Source: Inquilinus sp. KBS0705
Lineage (GTDB): Bacteria; Bacteroidota; Bacteroidia; Sphingobacteriales; Sphingobacteriaceae
Length of the DNA: 64,000 bases
NCBI GenBank assembly: GCA_005938025.2
Contig: VCCI02000001.1
Span: 1,054,001 to 1,118,000 of the forward strand
Reading direction: 5' to 3'
Part shown: positions 46,029-54,663 of the stretch, in pieces
Layout of the letters: every line of letters begins with the position of its first letter
Numbering within the stretch: the first letter of the stretch is position 1
Position numbers and translations under genes: made by a program
Notes under the pieces: generated by a model
The model's input: the letters and a program-made list of their open reading frames with translations, nothing else
What the model was told of the DNA's origin: nothing
The model's database searches: none

Positions 46029-46036
46029 TACCTTTG
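46029..46036 (+). promoter_or_regulatory. -7 box for the dioxygenase gene
   Basis: TACCTTTG matches TAnnTTTG and overlaps the first possible start codons (TTG 46034, ATG 46037). Transcription would start near 46040, which favours the ATG at 46058 (MSMQPMTP). Confidence 0.5.
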
Positions 46037-46057
46037 ATGTATCAAACCAATAAAATT

Positions 46058-47038
46058 ATGAGCATGCAACCCATGACACCAACAATGGCCCCGGCTATGA
46101 AAGCCAACGAGGCACATAAAGTAATTCCGGGTAATCCCTCAACTGCCACCTCCAGCCAAATAAAACTTAACGACCGCAGTAACGGTAAGCCGCTAAAGGT
46201 ATTAAGCGAAGATGATTGGAAATTTTGGATAGAGAACGGTTATGTGATCGTTAAAAACGCGGTGCCAAAAGAGCAAGTAAAAAAGTTGGCCGATTACCTT
46301 TGGGAATACGAAGGTAAAGACCCTAACGATATTGAAAGCTGGTATAAAAAGCCCAATGCCCAAATGCAAATGGCCGAGCTGAACAATACCGGCATGGTGG
46401 AAATATATAACCACCAGTATATGTGGGATAACAGGCAACACCCCAGGGTGCACCAGGCCTTTGCAGATATATGGGGTACAGAAAAGCTATGGGCTAATAT
46501 TGACAGGGCTAACCTAAACTTTCCGTTGAGGCCGGGTTTTGAGTATAAGGGCTTTATACACTGGGATTATGACCCCGAAACCAAACCGCAAAATGTGCAG
46601 GGCGTACTGGCATTGGCCGACCAAACTGACGAAACAATGGGCGGGTTTCAATGCATACCTGAGCTATACCGCACTTATGATACCTGGAAGTTGACCCAAC
46701 CTAAAGACCGCGACCATTATAAACCCGATACCACAGGTTTTAAAATTGAAAAGGTAAAGTTAGAAGCCGGCGACTTATTGATATTTAACAGCCTTGAACC
46801 GCATGGTATACGCCCCAACACAAGTGGTAATAAGGTGCGTATAGCGCAGTACATATCTATGATGCCCGCACAACAAGACAATGAAGAGTTGGTAAACTGG
46901 CGAATAAATAGCTGGCAAAGCCGCGAAGCCATGCAGGGCTACGCCTTCCCCGGCGACCCGCAGGAACGTGAAAAGAAAAACCCCGTTGCCGAGCTATCGC
47001 CATTAGGCAGGAAGCTGTTAGGGTTAGATAGGTGGTAA
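46058..47038 (+). CDS. Phytanoyl-CoA dioxygenase (PhyH) family Fe(II)/2-oxoglutarate oxygenase
   Basis: The 326-residue non-haem iron enzyme has the iron facial triad: HxD in FIHWDYDPE (about 168-170) and the distal His in LEPHGIRPN (about 249). An Arg in NKVRIAQYISMMP (about 260) probably binds 2-oxoglutarate. The N-terminal DDWKFWIENGYVIVKNAVP is typical of the family. Bacterial members hydroxylate many small molecules; the substrate is unknown. The start at 46058 is chosen from the -7 box upstream. Divergent AraC regulator; terminator follows the gene. Confidence 0.88.
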   Translation: MSMQPMTPTMAPAMKANEAHKVIPGNPSTATSSQIKLNDRSNGKPLKVLSEDDWKFWIENGYVIVKNAVPKEQVKKLADYLWEYEGKDPNDIESWYKKPNAQMQMAELNNTGMVEIYNHQYMWDNRQHPRVHQAFADIWGTEKLWANIDRANLNFPLRPGFEYKGFIHWDYDPETKPQNVQGVLALADQTDETMGGFQCIPELYRTYDTWKLTQPKDRDHYKPDTTGFKIEKVKLEAGDLLIFNSLEPHGIRPNTSGNKVRIAQYISMMPAQQDNEELVNWRINSWQSREAMQGYAFPGDPQEREKKNPVAELSPLGRKLLGLDRW

Positions 47039-47050
47039 AATAAAAAAACT

Positions 47051-47082
47051 AAAAGGCCCGTCAATATTGATGGGCCTTTTTT
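47051..47082. terminator. Bidirectional rho-independent terminator
   Basis: AAAAGGCCC-g-TCAATATTGA-t-GGGCCTTTT is an almost perfect palindrome followed by TTT on the plus strand and an A-rich tract on its 5' side. It separates the convergent dioxygenase and DUF4199 genes and may serve both. Confidence 0.9.
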
Positions 47083-47101
47083 AGCTAATGCTATTACTTA
47101 A

Positions 47102-47644
47102 TTAATCAACAGCTAAAACATTGCCGTTAGTAGCTTTACGTTTTAGTATTAAAGCTGTAATAATGGTAACTACAAGCCCTACCGGGAATATTTCGAGATA
47201 GGTCATTAAAACCACCCATGCGGGCGATCTATACATCTCTTTCATCTTATTTATTCCGCTTATTTTATCTGCTTTTTCTGCGATGCTGGCACTGCTACTT
47301 TGAATTTTTGTGATCATATGCGCCGAGTATTTATCCATAAAATCGGGAATGAATACATAGTAATCTATTAGCCATACCACTACATACATAGATGACGCGA
47401 TCAGTGTAATGTAAAGCCCTATTTGAAAAGCCTTACCAAAACTTACTACACCATTATTGTACTTATCCCTGTAATTTTTAACGCCTATAAATACAAAGGC
47501 AAACGCTATTATCATTGAGGCATAGCCCAACAGCATATTGCCTTCAAAACTTCCGCTGTTATAGCACAAGGCTAAACCCCCAACCAACCACGCCGATACG
47601 ATAAGCCCGGCTATAAGGCCAAATACCAATACAATTCTTTTCAT
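47102..47644 (-). CDS. DUF4199 family membrane protein
   Basis: The 180-residue protein has four membrane helices (about 5-25, 37-55, 74-95 and 145-167) and the conserved GVKNYRDKYNNGVVSFGKAFQIG loop (about 54-76). That loop identifies DUF4199, a family common in Bacteroidetes with unknown function. It lies downstream of a membrane-anchored LuxR-type regulator gene, with palindromic sites in the gap, so it may be that regulator's target or partner. Confidence 0.85.
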   Translation of the reverse strand: MKRIVLVFGLIAGLIVSAWLVGGLALCYNSGSFEGNMLLGYASMIIAFAFVFIGVKNYRDKYNNGVVSFGKAFQIGLYITLIASSMYVVVWLIDYYVFIPDFMDKYSAHMITKIQSSSASIAEKADKISGINKMKEMYRSPAWVVLMTYLEIFPVGLVVTIITALILKRKATNGNVLAVD

Positions 47645-47699
47645 TATTTTATGTGTTTAAGTGATGGCTCAAAACTCAATAACAGTGTTTATTTAACGG

Positions 47700-47752
47700 T
47701 CATACTTTAGGGTGATTTTTAAATTAGCGCAGGCTTTCATACTAAAGTATGA
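47700..47752. promoter_or_regulatory. Palindromic sites upstream of the DUF4199 gene (candidate LuxR-type operator)
   Basis: TCATACT-aa-AGTATGA at 47737-47752 is a near-perfect palindrome, and TCATACTTTA at 47700-47709 repeats one half-site. Both lie between the LuxR-type gene stop and the DUF4199 start. Size and symmetry fit a dimeric LuxR-type helix-turn-helix; the link is inferred. Confidence 0.45.
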
Positions 47753-47756
47753 TGCT

Positions 47757-48221
47757 TTATGGTATCAAATTTAAGCGTTTAGCCTTTTCTATGGCCTGGG
47801 TACGCCGCTGCACCTGCAGTTTTTCAAAAACTTTTGATGAGTGGGTTTTTATGGTGTTTAACGATACAAACAACCTTTCGCCTATTTGGTGGTTACTTAG
47901 CCCCTGCGCCATTAATTGTAATACTTCCAATTCGCGTTTACTAAGGCCAAGTTTATTCAACTCACTTTGGTTTAATACAAACCCGGTGTTGTTTTCAATT
48001 ACTTCCTTTTCAACCAAAATAGTTTTAGGTTTAGTTAGTTTTATAGCCAGCCAAATACCCAACAAGGTAAAAAGTACTGCTATGGCGCCTGCATATATTT
48101 CAAATGCATTATCTAATATGATGTAGCGCCATTCCAGCCATTTCATTAAAAAAAACAAAGCAGCAAGCAATGCGCCATATAGCAATGCCGACCGGTTACG
48201 CGAAATAATATTTAATGTCAT
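47757..48221 (-). CDS. Membrane-anchored LuxR-type transcriptional regulator
   Basis: The 154-residue protein has two N-terminal membrane helices (about 11-25 and 42-62), a short linker, and a C-terminal LuxR/GerE helix-turn-helix (about 88-150: LSKRELEVLQLMAQGLSNHQIGERLFVSLNTIKTH in parts, then LQVQRRTQAIEKAK). There is no receiver or autoinducer domain, so the signal may come through the membrane segment. It precedes the DUF4199 gene on the same strand. Confidence 0.88.
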   Translation of the reverse strand: MTLNIISRNRSALLYGALLAALFFLMKWLEWRYIILDNAFEIYAGAIAVLFTLLGIWLAIKLTKPKTILVEKEVIENNTGFVLNQSELNKLGLSKRELEVLQLMAQGLSNHQIGERLFVSLNTIKTHSSKVFEKLQVQRRTQAIEKAKRLNLIP

Positions 48222-48438
48222 TTACTACTTATGTAAGCCCTAAAATAAAAAAAATTAGCCTGTAGTATCATTTTTCTTAAGATGTGGTAATTGTAAATAT
48301 GTTCGTCGTTAAATCTAATTATCAGCAACAAAACTACGGTGGCACTCGTATCAGCATCATTAGTAAACGCCGGGGTTTTAAATCCTTGTTAAATGCTTTA
48401 CTTTTATTAATATTATAGCTTTAAATAATCGCCAGTAA

Positions 48439-49362
48439 ATGAAAAGGGTTTCAGTTGTTACCATTAATTTTAATCAGGATAAAATAACCGAAGAACTATT
48501 AGTATCGATAGAGAAAACTAACACTTACGATAACATCGAAATAATTGTTGTTGATAACGGTAGCACGGTAAACCCAATTCCGGATTGGATAGCCAAATAT
48601 CCCAAAGTAAAGTTTATACGGTCTGATGTTAACCTCGGATTTTCGGGCGGTAACAATATTGGCATTAAACAAGCTACGGGTGACTATTATTTTTTGGTGA
48701 ATAACGATACAGAGTTTTCGCCAGGGTTAGTTAAAAAGCTCACAGACATACTGGATACCCATCCTGAAGTCGGCATTATATCGCCAAAACTTGTTTATGA
48801 TTATAATCGCGAAGTTATACAGTACGTTGGCTTTACCTTAGTAAATTACTATACATGCCGCAATCGGGCCGTAGGTAAAAACGAAAAAGATACAGGGCAG
48901 TATGATAACTTGTTAGGCCAAACCGGTTATTGCCATGGGGGCGCCATGATGGTTAAACGCGAAACCTGCGAAAAAGCCGGCTTAATGGCCGATAACTTTT
49001 TTATCTACTTTGAAGAGGTTGATTGGGGCGAACGAATCAACAAATCGGGCTACCAGGCGTGGGTGCGCGGCGATGCGGTTATTTACCACAAAGAATCGAT
49101 GACGGTGGGTAAAAACAGTCCGTTTAAGGAGTACTTTATGAACCGCAACCGTATACTTTTTATCAGGCACAATGCACCGGCTTTAAAGGCTTTGGTGTTT
49201 TACATTTACTTTATACTTGTTGTAGTACCACGTAATGTGATCAGCTATATAAAAGAGAAGAAATACAATTTTATACCTGTCCTTTTTAGGGCGGTTTGGT
49301 GGAATGTTACCCATAATAAACACAGTACCGAGTTAGGTTACACAATTAATAAGGTTAAATGA
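48439..49362 (+). CDS. Family 2 glycosyltransferase (rhamnosyltransferase-like)
   Basis: The 307-residue enzyme has VVTINFNQDKITEELLVSI (residues 4-22), IIVVDNGSTVNPIP (about 35), GFSGGNNIGIKQATGDYYFLVNNDTEFSP (about 66-94) with the metal-binding N-D, and YFEEVDWGERINKSGYQAW (about 188). These match the GT2 group that adds rhamnose or other sugars to cell-surface polysaccharide. A hydrophobic C-terminal stretch (about 248-267) may be membrane-associated. Its stop overlaps the next gene's ATG (ATGA), so the two are coupled. Confidence 0.9.
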   Translation: MKRVSVVTINFNQDKITEELLVSIEKTNTYDNIEIIVVDNGSTVNPIPDWIAKYPKVKFIRSDVNLGFSGGNNIGIKQATGDYYFLVNNDTEFSPGLVKKLTDILDTHPEVGIISPKLVYDYNREVIQYVGFTLVNYYTCRNRAVGKNEKDTGQYDNLLGQTGYCHGGAMMVKRETCEKAGLMADNFFIYFEEVDWGERINKSGYQAWVRGDAVIYHKESMTVGKNSPFKEYFMNRNRILFIRHNAPALKALVFYIYFILVVVPRNVISYIKEKKYNFIPVLFRAVWWNVTHNKHSTELGYTINKVK

Positions 49363-50534
49363 TAATTACACTCTGGATAAGCTTATTTATTGTTTTTTAC
49401 ACTTTTGTAGGCTACGGCATTTTGCTGTACATCATCATAAAAATAAAGCGGGTTATTAAGGGTAAGCCTTTATTACAAATAGTTGCCGATACCGAACTAC
49501 CAACCTGTACGCTGGTAGTAGCCGCTTATAACGAGGAGCATTTTATTGCCCAAAAGGTTGCCAATACCCTGCAGCTAAATTACCCTGCCGGCAAACTAAA
49601 ATTTGTTTTTGTAACTGACGGATCATCAGATAAAACAGCCGAAATAATAAGCCAATACCCACAAATACAATTATTGCACAAACCCGAACGCGCCGGTAAA
49701 ATAGCGGCAGTACACCGTGCTATGGCTTTTGTTGATACAGAAGTAGTTGTTTTTACAGATGCCAATACCTTTTTAAATGCAGAGGCTATCAGCCGTATTT
49801 GCCGCCATTATGCAGATAAAACGGTTGGTGCCATAGCAGGCGAAAAGAGAGTGCAAATTGACGAAAATGCCGATGCCAGCGCTGCCGGCGAGGGTTTTTA
49901 CTGGAAGTACGAATCGGCATTGAAAAAATGGGACTCGGAGCTTTACTCGGTAGTAGGTGCCGCGGGTGAATTGTTTAGTGTAAGGCGCGAGCATTATAAG
50001 GATGTGCCTGCCGATACCGTTTTAGACGATTTTATGATATCGATGCTGATTGCCGCCCAGGGCTACCGTATTGTATACGAACCCGAAGCATACGCCTTAG
50101 AAACAGCATCAGAAAATGTAACTGAAGAGTTAAAACGCAAAATAAGAATAGCCGCGGGTGGTATACAATCTATCCTGCGTTTACAAAGCCTTTTATTACC
50201 TTTTAAATTCCCGGTGTTATCCTTTCAATACATTAGCCACCGTGTGCTTAGATGGACGGTTACCCCGTTTTTTTTAATACTGGCTTTTATAACAAATTTT
50301 GCAGTTGCCTTTGCCGAAAAAGGATTGCTTTATGAGCTTTTGTTTGCCGCCCAGGTGTTTTTTTACCTGTTGGCTTTATTAGGATTGGTGATGGAGAAGC
50401 GCCAGATACGCATTAAGGTGCTTTTTATACCCTACTATTTTTGTGTAATGAATTATGCCGTTTTAGCAGGTATAATCAGGTACTTCACTAAAAAGCAAAG
50501 CTCGGTTTGGGAAAAGGTACAACGGAAAATGTAA
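49359..50534 (+). CDS. Membrane-bound family 2 glycosyltransferase
   Basis: The 391-residue enzyme has one N-terminal helix (about 5-27) and a cytoplasmic GT2 domain: TLVVAAYNEEHFIAQKV (about 50), FVTDGSSDKTAE (about 82), VVFTDANTFL with the D-x-D-like metal site (about 130), and a QxxRW-like KRKIRIAAGGIQS region (about 260). C-terminal helices lie at about 305-325, 330-352 and 360-380. The layout is that of processive or semi-processive polysaccharide synthases, but the classical QxxRW is not intact. Its stop codon directly abuts the stop of the convergent SMP-30 gene. Confidence 0.88.
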   Translation: MIITLWISLFIVFYTFVGYGILLYIIIKIKRVIKGKPLLQIVADTELPTCTLVVAAYNEEHFIAQKVANTLQLNYPAGKLKFVFVTDGSSDKTAEIISQYPQIQLLHKPERAGKIAAVHRAMAFVDTEVVVFTDANTFLNAEAISRICRHYADKTVGAIAGEKRVQIDENADASAAGEGFYWKYESALKKWDSELYSVVGAAGELFSVRREHYKDVPADTVLDDFMISMLIAAQGYRIVYEPEAYALETASENVTEELKRKIRIAAGGIQSILRLQSLLLPFKFPVLSFQYISHRVLRWTVTPFFLILAFITNFAVAFAEKGLLYELLFAAQVFFYLLALLGLVMEKRQIRIKVLFIPYYFCVMNYAVLAGIIRYFTKKQSSVWEKVQRKM

Positions 50535-51437
50535 CTACTCCACTCCTTTTACGTTCATTTTCATGGTATATATGGCTGTTGATGCGGTCACAAACAATAG
50601 GTCACGGTTTTTACCACCAAAACACAAATTAGCCGACCATGGTTCGGGGATATCTATATGCCCTATCTTCTCGCCTTTTGGGTTATATATAGTAATACCG
50701 TTTCCTGCAAGGTAAAGGTTACCCTTCTCATCCAGCGTAATGCCGTCAGCACCTTGTGGGGCAAACTCTTGTTTATCGTCCAGCGTGCCGTCGCTATCTA
50801 TATTAAATTTATATATTTTGTTGCCTCGTATATCTGCCACGTATAGATAATTACCATCGGGTGTACCCACAATGCCGTTGGGTTGTTTTAAGGTTTCATC
50901 AACTATAACAGGTTGTGCAGCGCCATTAGCAAGGTAATATACCTTTTGGCCGTCTAATTCAGATTTTGTGCGTGTCCAGTATGGGCGCTGGTAGTATGGG
51001 TCGGTAAAATAAATGCCACCCTTTTTATCAACCCAAAGGTCATTCGGGCCATTTAAAAGCTTTCCGCCAAAATCTTTCATCAATACCTTTATTTTGTTTT
51101 TACGCTTTACCTGCCATAATTGGTTATGCTCATCCGCGCAAACTATTAGGTTGCCCTTATTGTCAAAATACATCCCGTTTGGCCGGCCTGCGCTGTCCAG
51201 GTATACATATAACTGGCCATCGGTAGTATACTTCCATATTTTATTATTCGGCTGATCGGTAAAGTATATATTCCCCTTTTTATCAACCGCAGGGCCTTCT
51301 GTAAAGGCAAAGTGCTTAGCAATCAATTGCGGTTTTACCTGCGGATCAAAAAGGGCTGCCGTTTGTGCTTTTACTGCGCTTGGTGATAACAGTAAAAATA
51401 GACAAGTAGTTATCAATAAGTATTTTATGTTTTTCAT
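50535..51437 (-). CDS. Exported SMP-30/gluconolactonase/LRE-like protein
   Basis: The 300-residue protein has a signal peptide ending at VKAQ and a six-bladed beta-propeller of the SMP-30 class. Motifs: FTEGPAVDKKGNIYFTD (about 46-62) with a metal-ligand Glu, PNGMYFDNKGNLIVCAD (about 84), LNGPNDLWVDKKGGIYFTDP (about 121-140, Asn and Asp metal ligands) and KQPNGIVGTPDGNYLYVAD (about 180). Enzymes of the family hydrolyse sugar lactones. It is directly downstream of the GH29 fucosidase gene with no gap, so a role on a lactone derived from the released sugar is possible but not proven. Confidence 0.9.
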   Translation of the reverse strand: MKNIKYLLITTCLFLLLSPSAVKAQTAALFDPQVKPQLIAKHFAFTEGPAVDKKGNIYFTDQPNNKIWKYTTDGQLYVYLDSAGRPNGMYFDNKGNLIVCADEHNQLWQVKRKNKIKVLMKDFGGKLLNGPNDLWVDKKGGIYFTDPYYQRPYWTRTKSELDGQKVYYLANGAAQPVIVDETLKQPNGIVGTPDGNYLYVADIRGNKIYKFNIDSDGTLDDKQEFAPQGADGITLDEKGNLYLAGNGITIYNPKGEKIGHIDIPEPWSANLCFGGKNRDLLFVTASTAIYTMKMNVKGVE

Positions 51438-52913
51438 TTAATTGATTTGATAAGGTTGAAGGTATAATCCAAAATCGCTTAAAGCAATACTTACTGGCGC
51501 TTTGGTTATACGCAAGCGTACTTTGTTAGTGGTAATTTTATCATCTAATTTTATCAGGCGGTTGCCACCAATACTGGTTGCCTTTGCTACCTCTTGCCAT
51601 TGGCCTTTAATAAACGCATCTACACTAACTGCATCAATACGCTGGCCCAGTTTAATGTTTTCGCGCAGGCGTATCACATTAAATGTTTTTGGTTGGTGCA
51701 GGTTAATTATCAATTCAGGGGTTGTTATTTTATCGTCTGTAGCCCAATAACTATAGCGGTTATTATCTAAAAGGTTGGCGGCACCGTATTTAGCTTTGTT
51801 TTTGCCGCGGGTGTTGCTGGCAGCTAAGGTTGCGCCTTTAGCCAGGTTAACCGCAAATGTTTGTTTTAGTATGTTGCCAAATTCCTTTAACGATTGTACA
51901 TCATTATCATTCAGCACCCCTCTCCTGTCGGGAGATAAGCCAAGGTCGAGGCAGGCTCCATGGCCAACACTTTGATAAAATAACTTAAGCAGCGCTTGCG
52001 GTGTTTTAACCGAATCATCCTGCCTTGCATGGTAAAACCATCCCGGCCTTAGTGCTACATCGCATTCAGCAGGCATCCAGTATTTACCATCGCGGTGGCC
52101 ATCGGTACCTTCATAATCCTTTACATAGCCGTTCCCTGGCTTCTTACCCTCATCGGGTGCATGTGGGGTATAGGTGGCCCAGCTGGTTTCTCCCGCACGG
52201 CCATTCTCGTTACCTACCCAGCGAACATCCGGGCCAACATCGCCAAAAATTACGGCATTGAGCTGCATTTTGCGGGTTATACCCCATGTTTCGTCCCAGC
52301 CGTAATAGGTAGATCGGTCTATTTTTCGCACCTCTTTTGCTCCGCCATAATAGCCATCACCGCCGTTGGCACCATCGTGCCACGATATAAACAACGGGCC
52401 GTAATTGCTGTATAATTCTTTCAGTTGCTCGCGGTAAACCTTAGTAACATACTCGGGCTTCCCATATAAAGGACTATTCCTGTCCCATGGCGAGCAGTAT
52501 ACGCCCATTTTCATGCCCAGTTTATCGCAGGCCTGGCGGTATTCTTTTAATATATCGCCTTTGCCGTTTTTGTAGGGGCTTTTTGATATGTTATGTTCGG
52601 TTGTTTTAGTGGGCCACAAGCAAAAGCCATCGTGATGTTTGGCTACTACTACAATACCTTTAAAACCGCCTGCTTTAGCTGCCCCAACAATTTGCATGGC
52701 ATCAAACTGCTGTAGGTTTATAAGCTTTGGATCCTCATCTCCATAACCCCACTCCTTATTGGTATAGGTATCCGGCCCCCAGTGTATTATACAATACATT
52801 TCTGTTTCCTGCCAGTTAAGCTGGCCCTTTGTAGGTAGCGGGCCGTAAGGTTTTGGTGCAGGTTGGCTTATAGCAAACAATGGTAGCAGTAAAAAAATCA
52901 AGAGGTATTTCAT
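51438..52913 (-). CDS. Exported GH29 alpha-L-fucosidase (subfamily B-like) with C-terminal discoidin-like domain
   Basis: The 491-residue enzyme has a signal peptide ending near AISQP. Its catalytic barrel contains YCIIHWGPDTYTNKEWGYG (about 41-59) and KHHDGFCLWPTK (about 92-103). The nucleophile Asp is in ISWHDGANGGDGYYGG (about 176-191), and GRAGETSWATY (about 235) may hold the acid/base Glu. The WHDGANGGDG form is characteristic of GH29-B, which prefers branched alpha-1,3/1,4-fucose. Residues about 360-490 resemble a galactose-binding (F5/8) beta-sandwich. First gene of a two-gene operon with the SMP-30 protein. Confidence 0.92.
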   Translation of the reverse strand: MKYLLIFLLLPLFAISQPAPKPYGPLPTKGQLNWQETEMYCIIHWGPDTYTNKEWGYGDEDPKLINLQQFDAMQIVGAAKAGGFKGIVVVAKHHDGFCLWPTKTTEHNISKSPYKNGKGDILKEYRQACDKLGMKMGVYCSPWDRNSPLYGKPEYVTKVYREQLKELYSNYGPLFISWHDGANGGDGYYGGAKEVRKIDRSTYYGWDETWGITRKMQLNAVIFGDVGPDVRWVGNENGRAGETSWATYTPHAPDEGKKPGNGYVKDYEGTDGHRDGKYWMPAECDVALRPGWFYHARQDDSVKTPQALLKLFYQSVGHGACLDLGLSPDRRGVLNDNDVQSLKEFGNILKQTFAVNLAKGATLAASNTRGKNKAKYGAANLLDNNRYSYWATDDKITTPELIINLHQPKTFNVIRLRENIKLGQRIDAVSVDAFIKGQWQEVAKATSIGGNRLIKLDDKITTNKVRLRITKAPVSIALSDFGLYLQPYQIN

Positions 52914-52993
52914 GCGGGTAAACGGGTTTTAATTGCTAATGTAAATAAACAGCCTGATTTTATCTACCGAAATATTTTAAGCTATTTTGCACC

Positions 52994-53449
52994 ATGTATA
53001 GCAAAGAGCAGGCATCGCAGCTTAAACAGGCATTCTGGACAGCGTTTGGGCAGTACATGGGGCCGGTACTATCTGCCGATGGCCTTAAAACCAATTGGGT
53101 TAACTATAAAACCGGCGCTAAGCATATCTATTTCAGATTGCAGGCCGATGGTAAGCTGGCCAGCGTTTCTATTGATATCACTCACCCTGATAAGGAACTG
53201 CAGCAATTATATTTTGAGCAGTTTGCTACCTATAAGGTGCTATTAAACAGTTTATTAGGTGAAGAATGGCAATGGCAGCTACACACCACCGACGAGTATG
53301 GTAAAACCATTAGCCGCATATATACACAACTGGCTCCTATCAGCATTTATCAGCAACAACAGTGGCCGGCGCTTATATCCTTTTTTAAACCACGCATTAT
53401 AGCATTAGACGAATTTTGGAGCGACGCTAAATACGCTTTTGGCGTTTAA
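52994..53449 (+). CDS. DUF4268 domain protein
   Basis: The 151-residue soluble protein matches DUF4268: FWTAFGQYMGPVLSADGLKTNWVNYKTG (about 14-41, in parts), HIYFRLQADGKLASVSIDITHPD (about 44-66) and PRIIALDEFW near the end. In other contexts the domain is found at the C-terminus of putative nucleases; alone its function is unknown. CTATTTTG, a near match to the -7 box, ends 4 bases before the ATG. Confidence 0.85.
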   Translation: MYSKEQASQLKQAFWTAFGQYMGPVLSADGLKTNWVNYKTGAKHIYFRLQADGKLASVSIDITHPDKELQQLYFEQFATYKVLLNSLLGEEWQWQLHTTDEYGKTISRIYTQLAPISIYQQQQWPALISFFKPRIIALDEFWSDAKYAFGV

Positions 53450-53478
53450 ACCATCTTCAAAACACATTAACCCGATTG

Positions 53479-54663
53479 TTAAACTTTTGCAACTTTGGCG
53501 GCATTGGTAAAGGCGATTATTATAGCGGCGTTGTCTTGCCGTAACAGTGTTTCGTTCACGCGTATTTTACTAATGCCTTTATCGGCCCTCAGTTTAATAT
53601 CTTTTTCGCCTAAAGCCTTATTAAATAGTTTGGCATCAATACCTGTGAGTTCCATATCAAAAATATTGGAGCCGTTGGGTATGGCACTAATTTTAATGCC
53701 CGGAATTTTGTTGAGCGCGGCAAACAACTCCTTAGCCTTATCGGCCGACCTCTTTAACCTGTCCTCTAAACCGTTTAGTGTGTGCATGGCCATGGCGGCA
53801 TTGCTCCAATTGCTAAAAGTAGTGCCACCATGTATTTTTATTAGGTGCTCCATCTGCCCTATCACTTCTTTGTCGCCGCATAAAATGGCACCGCCGGCAG
53901 CGCCCAGGTACTTGTATAGCGATATATAAATGGTATCAAAGTATTGCGCGTAATCTTTTAGGCTAACGCCATTAAAGGCCATTGCCAAAAACACCCGTGC
54001 CCCATCCATGTGCAGCTTGTAGCCTTTTTCGCGGCACCAGGCCGATATCTTCTTGATCTCGTCTAACGGTACAAACTTGCCATCGCAGCGGCGAACAGGG
54101 TTTTCTATAGATACCGCGCCAATGCCGCTTTTAAATACTTCGCTTTCGTTGGCATAATCAACACCGGCTTTTAGCTGCTCTAATGTAAAATGAGCTTCGC
54201 CGGGTGCCAATGGCATTAGGCGTTTGTTAAATATAGATTGTGCCGAATCGCCCTCATCGCGGTAAACGTGACTGGTTTCCTGCACAAATACTTTGGTATT
54301 ATCGCCGCTGAGTACCGATATAGCCAATTGGTTAGCCATGGTACCCGATGGCATGTAGGCTACGGCGTGTTTCCCGGTCAAATCGGCAAATTTGATGCAC
54401 AGGTCAAGCACTGCGCCACCACCGCCGTAATAATCCATTTTTATAGGGTCTGCGGCGTTTATTTCTTGCAGCTTGGCAATATACTCGGCGGGTTGATAAA
54501 ATACACCATCATCGTTAAATGATACCGTGGCGGTAGCCACAGCGGGCGCTGCCGCCGCCTTTGGTGCGGCCGCCGAAGCGCTGTTACCTAAACCCGGCAG
54601 CAGTGCCGGTAAAACTGATAGTCCGGATACTTTTAAAAAGTTTCTCCTTTTTAGCTCATTCAT
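53479..54663 (-). CDS. Tat-exported threonine aldolase/beta-eliminating lyase-family PLP protein
   Basis: The 394-residue protein has a twin-arginine signal: LKRRNFLKVSGLSVLPALL (residues 4-22) followed by an Ala-rich cleavage region. The mature part is a fold-type I PLP enzyme of the threonine aldolase/tyrosine phenol-lyase class: KHAVAYMPSGTMANQLAI (about 92-109), HMDGARVFLAM (about 218-228, the Asp that binds the pyridine nitrogen) and the Schiff-base Lys in YISLYKYLGAAGGAILCG (about 250). Cytoplasmic threonine aldolases have no signal, so periplasmic PLP chemistry is unusual. Tat export would allow cofactor loading before transport. Confidence 0.87.
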   Translation of the reverse strand: MNELKRRNFLKVSGLSVLPALLPGLGNSASAAAPKAAAAPAVATATVSFNDDGVFYQPAEYIAKLQEINAADPIKMDYYGGGGAVLDLCIKFADLTGKHAVAYMPSGTMANQLAISVLSGDNTKVFVQETSHVYRDEGDSAQSIFNKRLMPLAPGEAHFTLEQLKAGVDYANESEVFKSGIGAVSIENPVRRCDGKFVPLDEIKKISAWCREKGYKLHMDGARVFLAMAFNGVSLKDYAQYFDTIYISLYKYLGAAGGAILCGDKEVIGQMEHLIKIHGGTTFSNWSNAAMAMHTLNGLEDRLKRSADKAKELFAALNKIPGIKISAIPNGSNIFDMELTGIDAKLFNKALGEKDIKLRADKGISKIRVNETLLRQDNAAIIIAFTNAAKVAKV

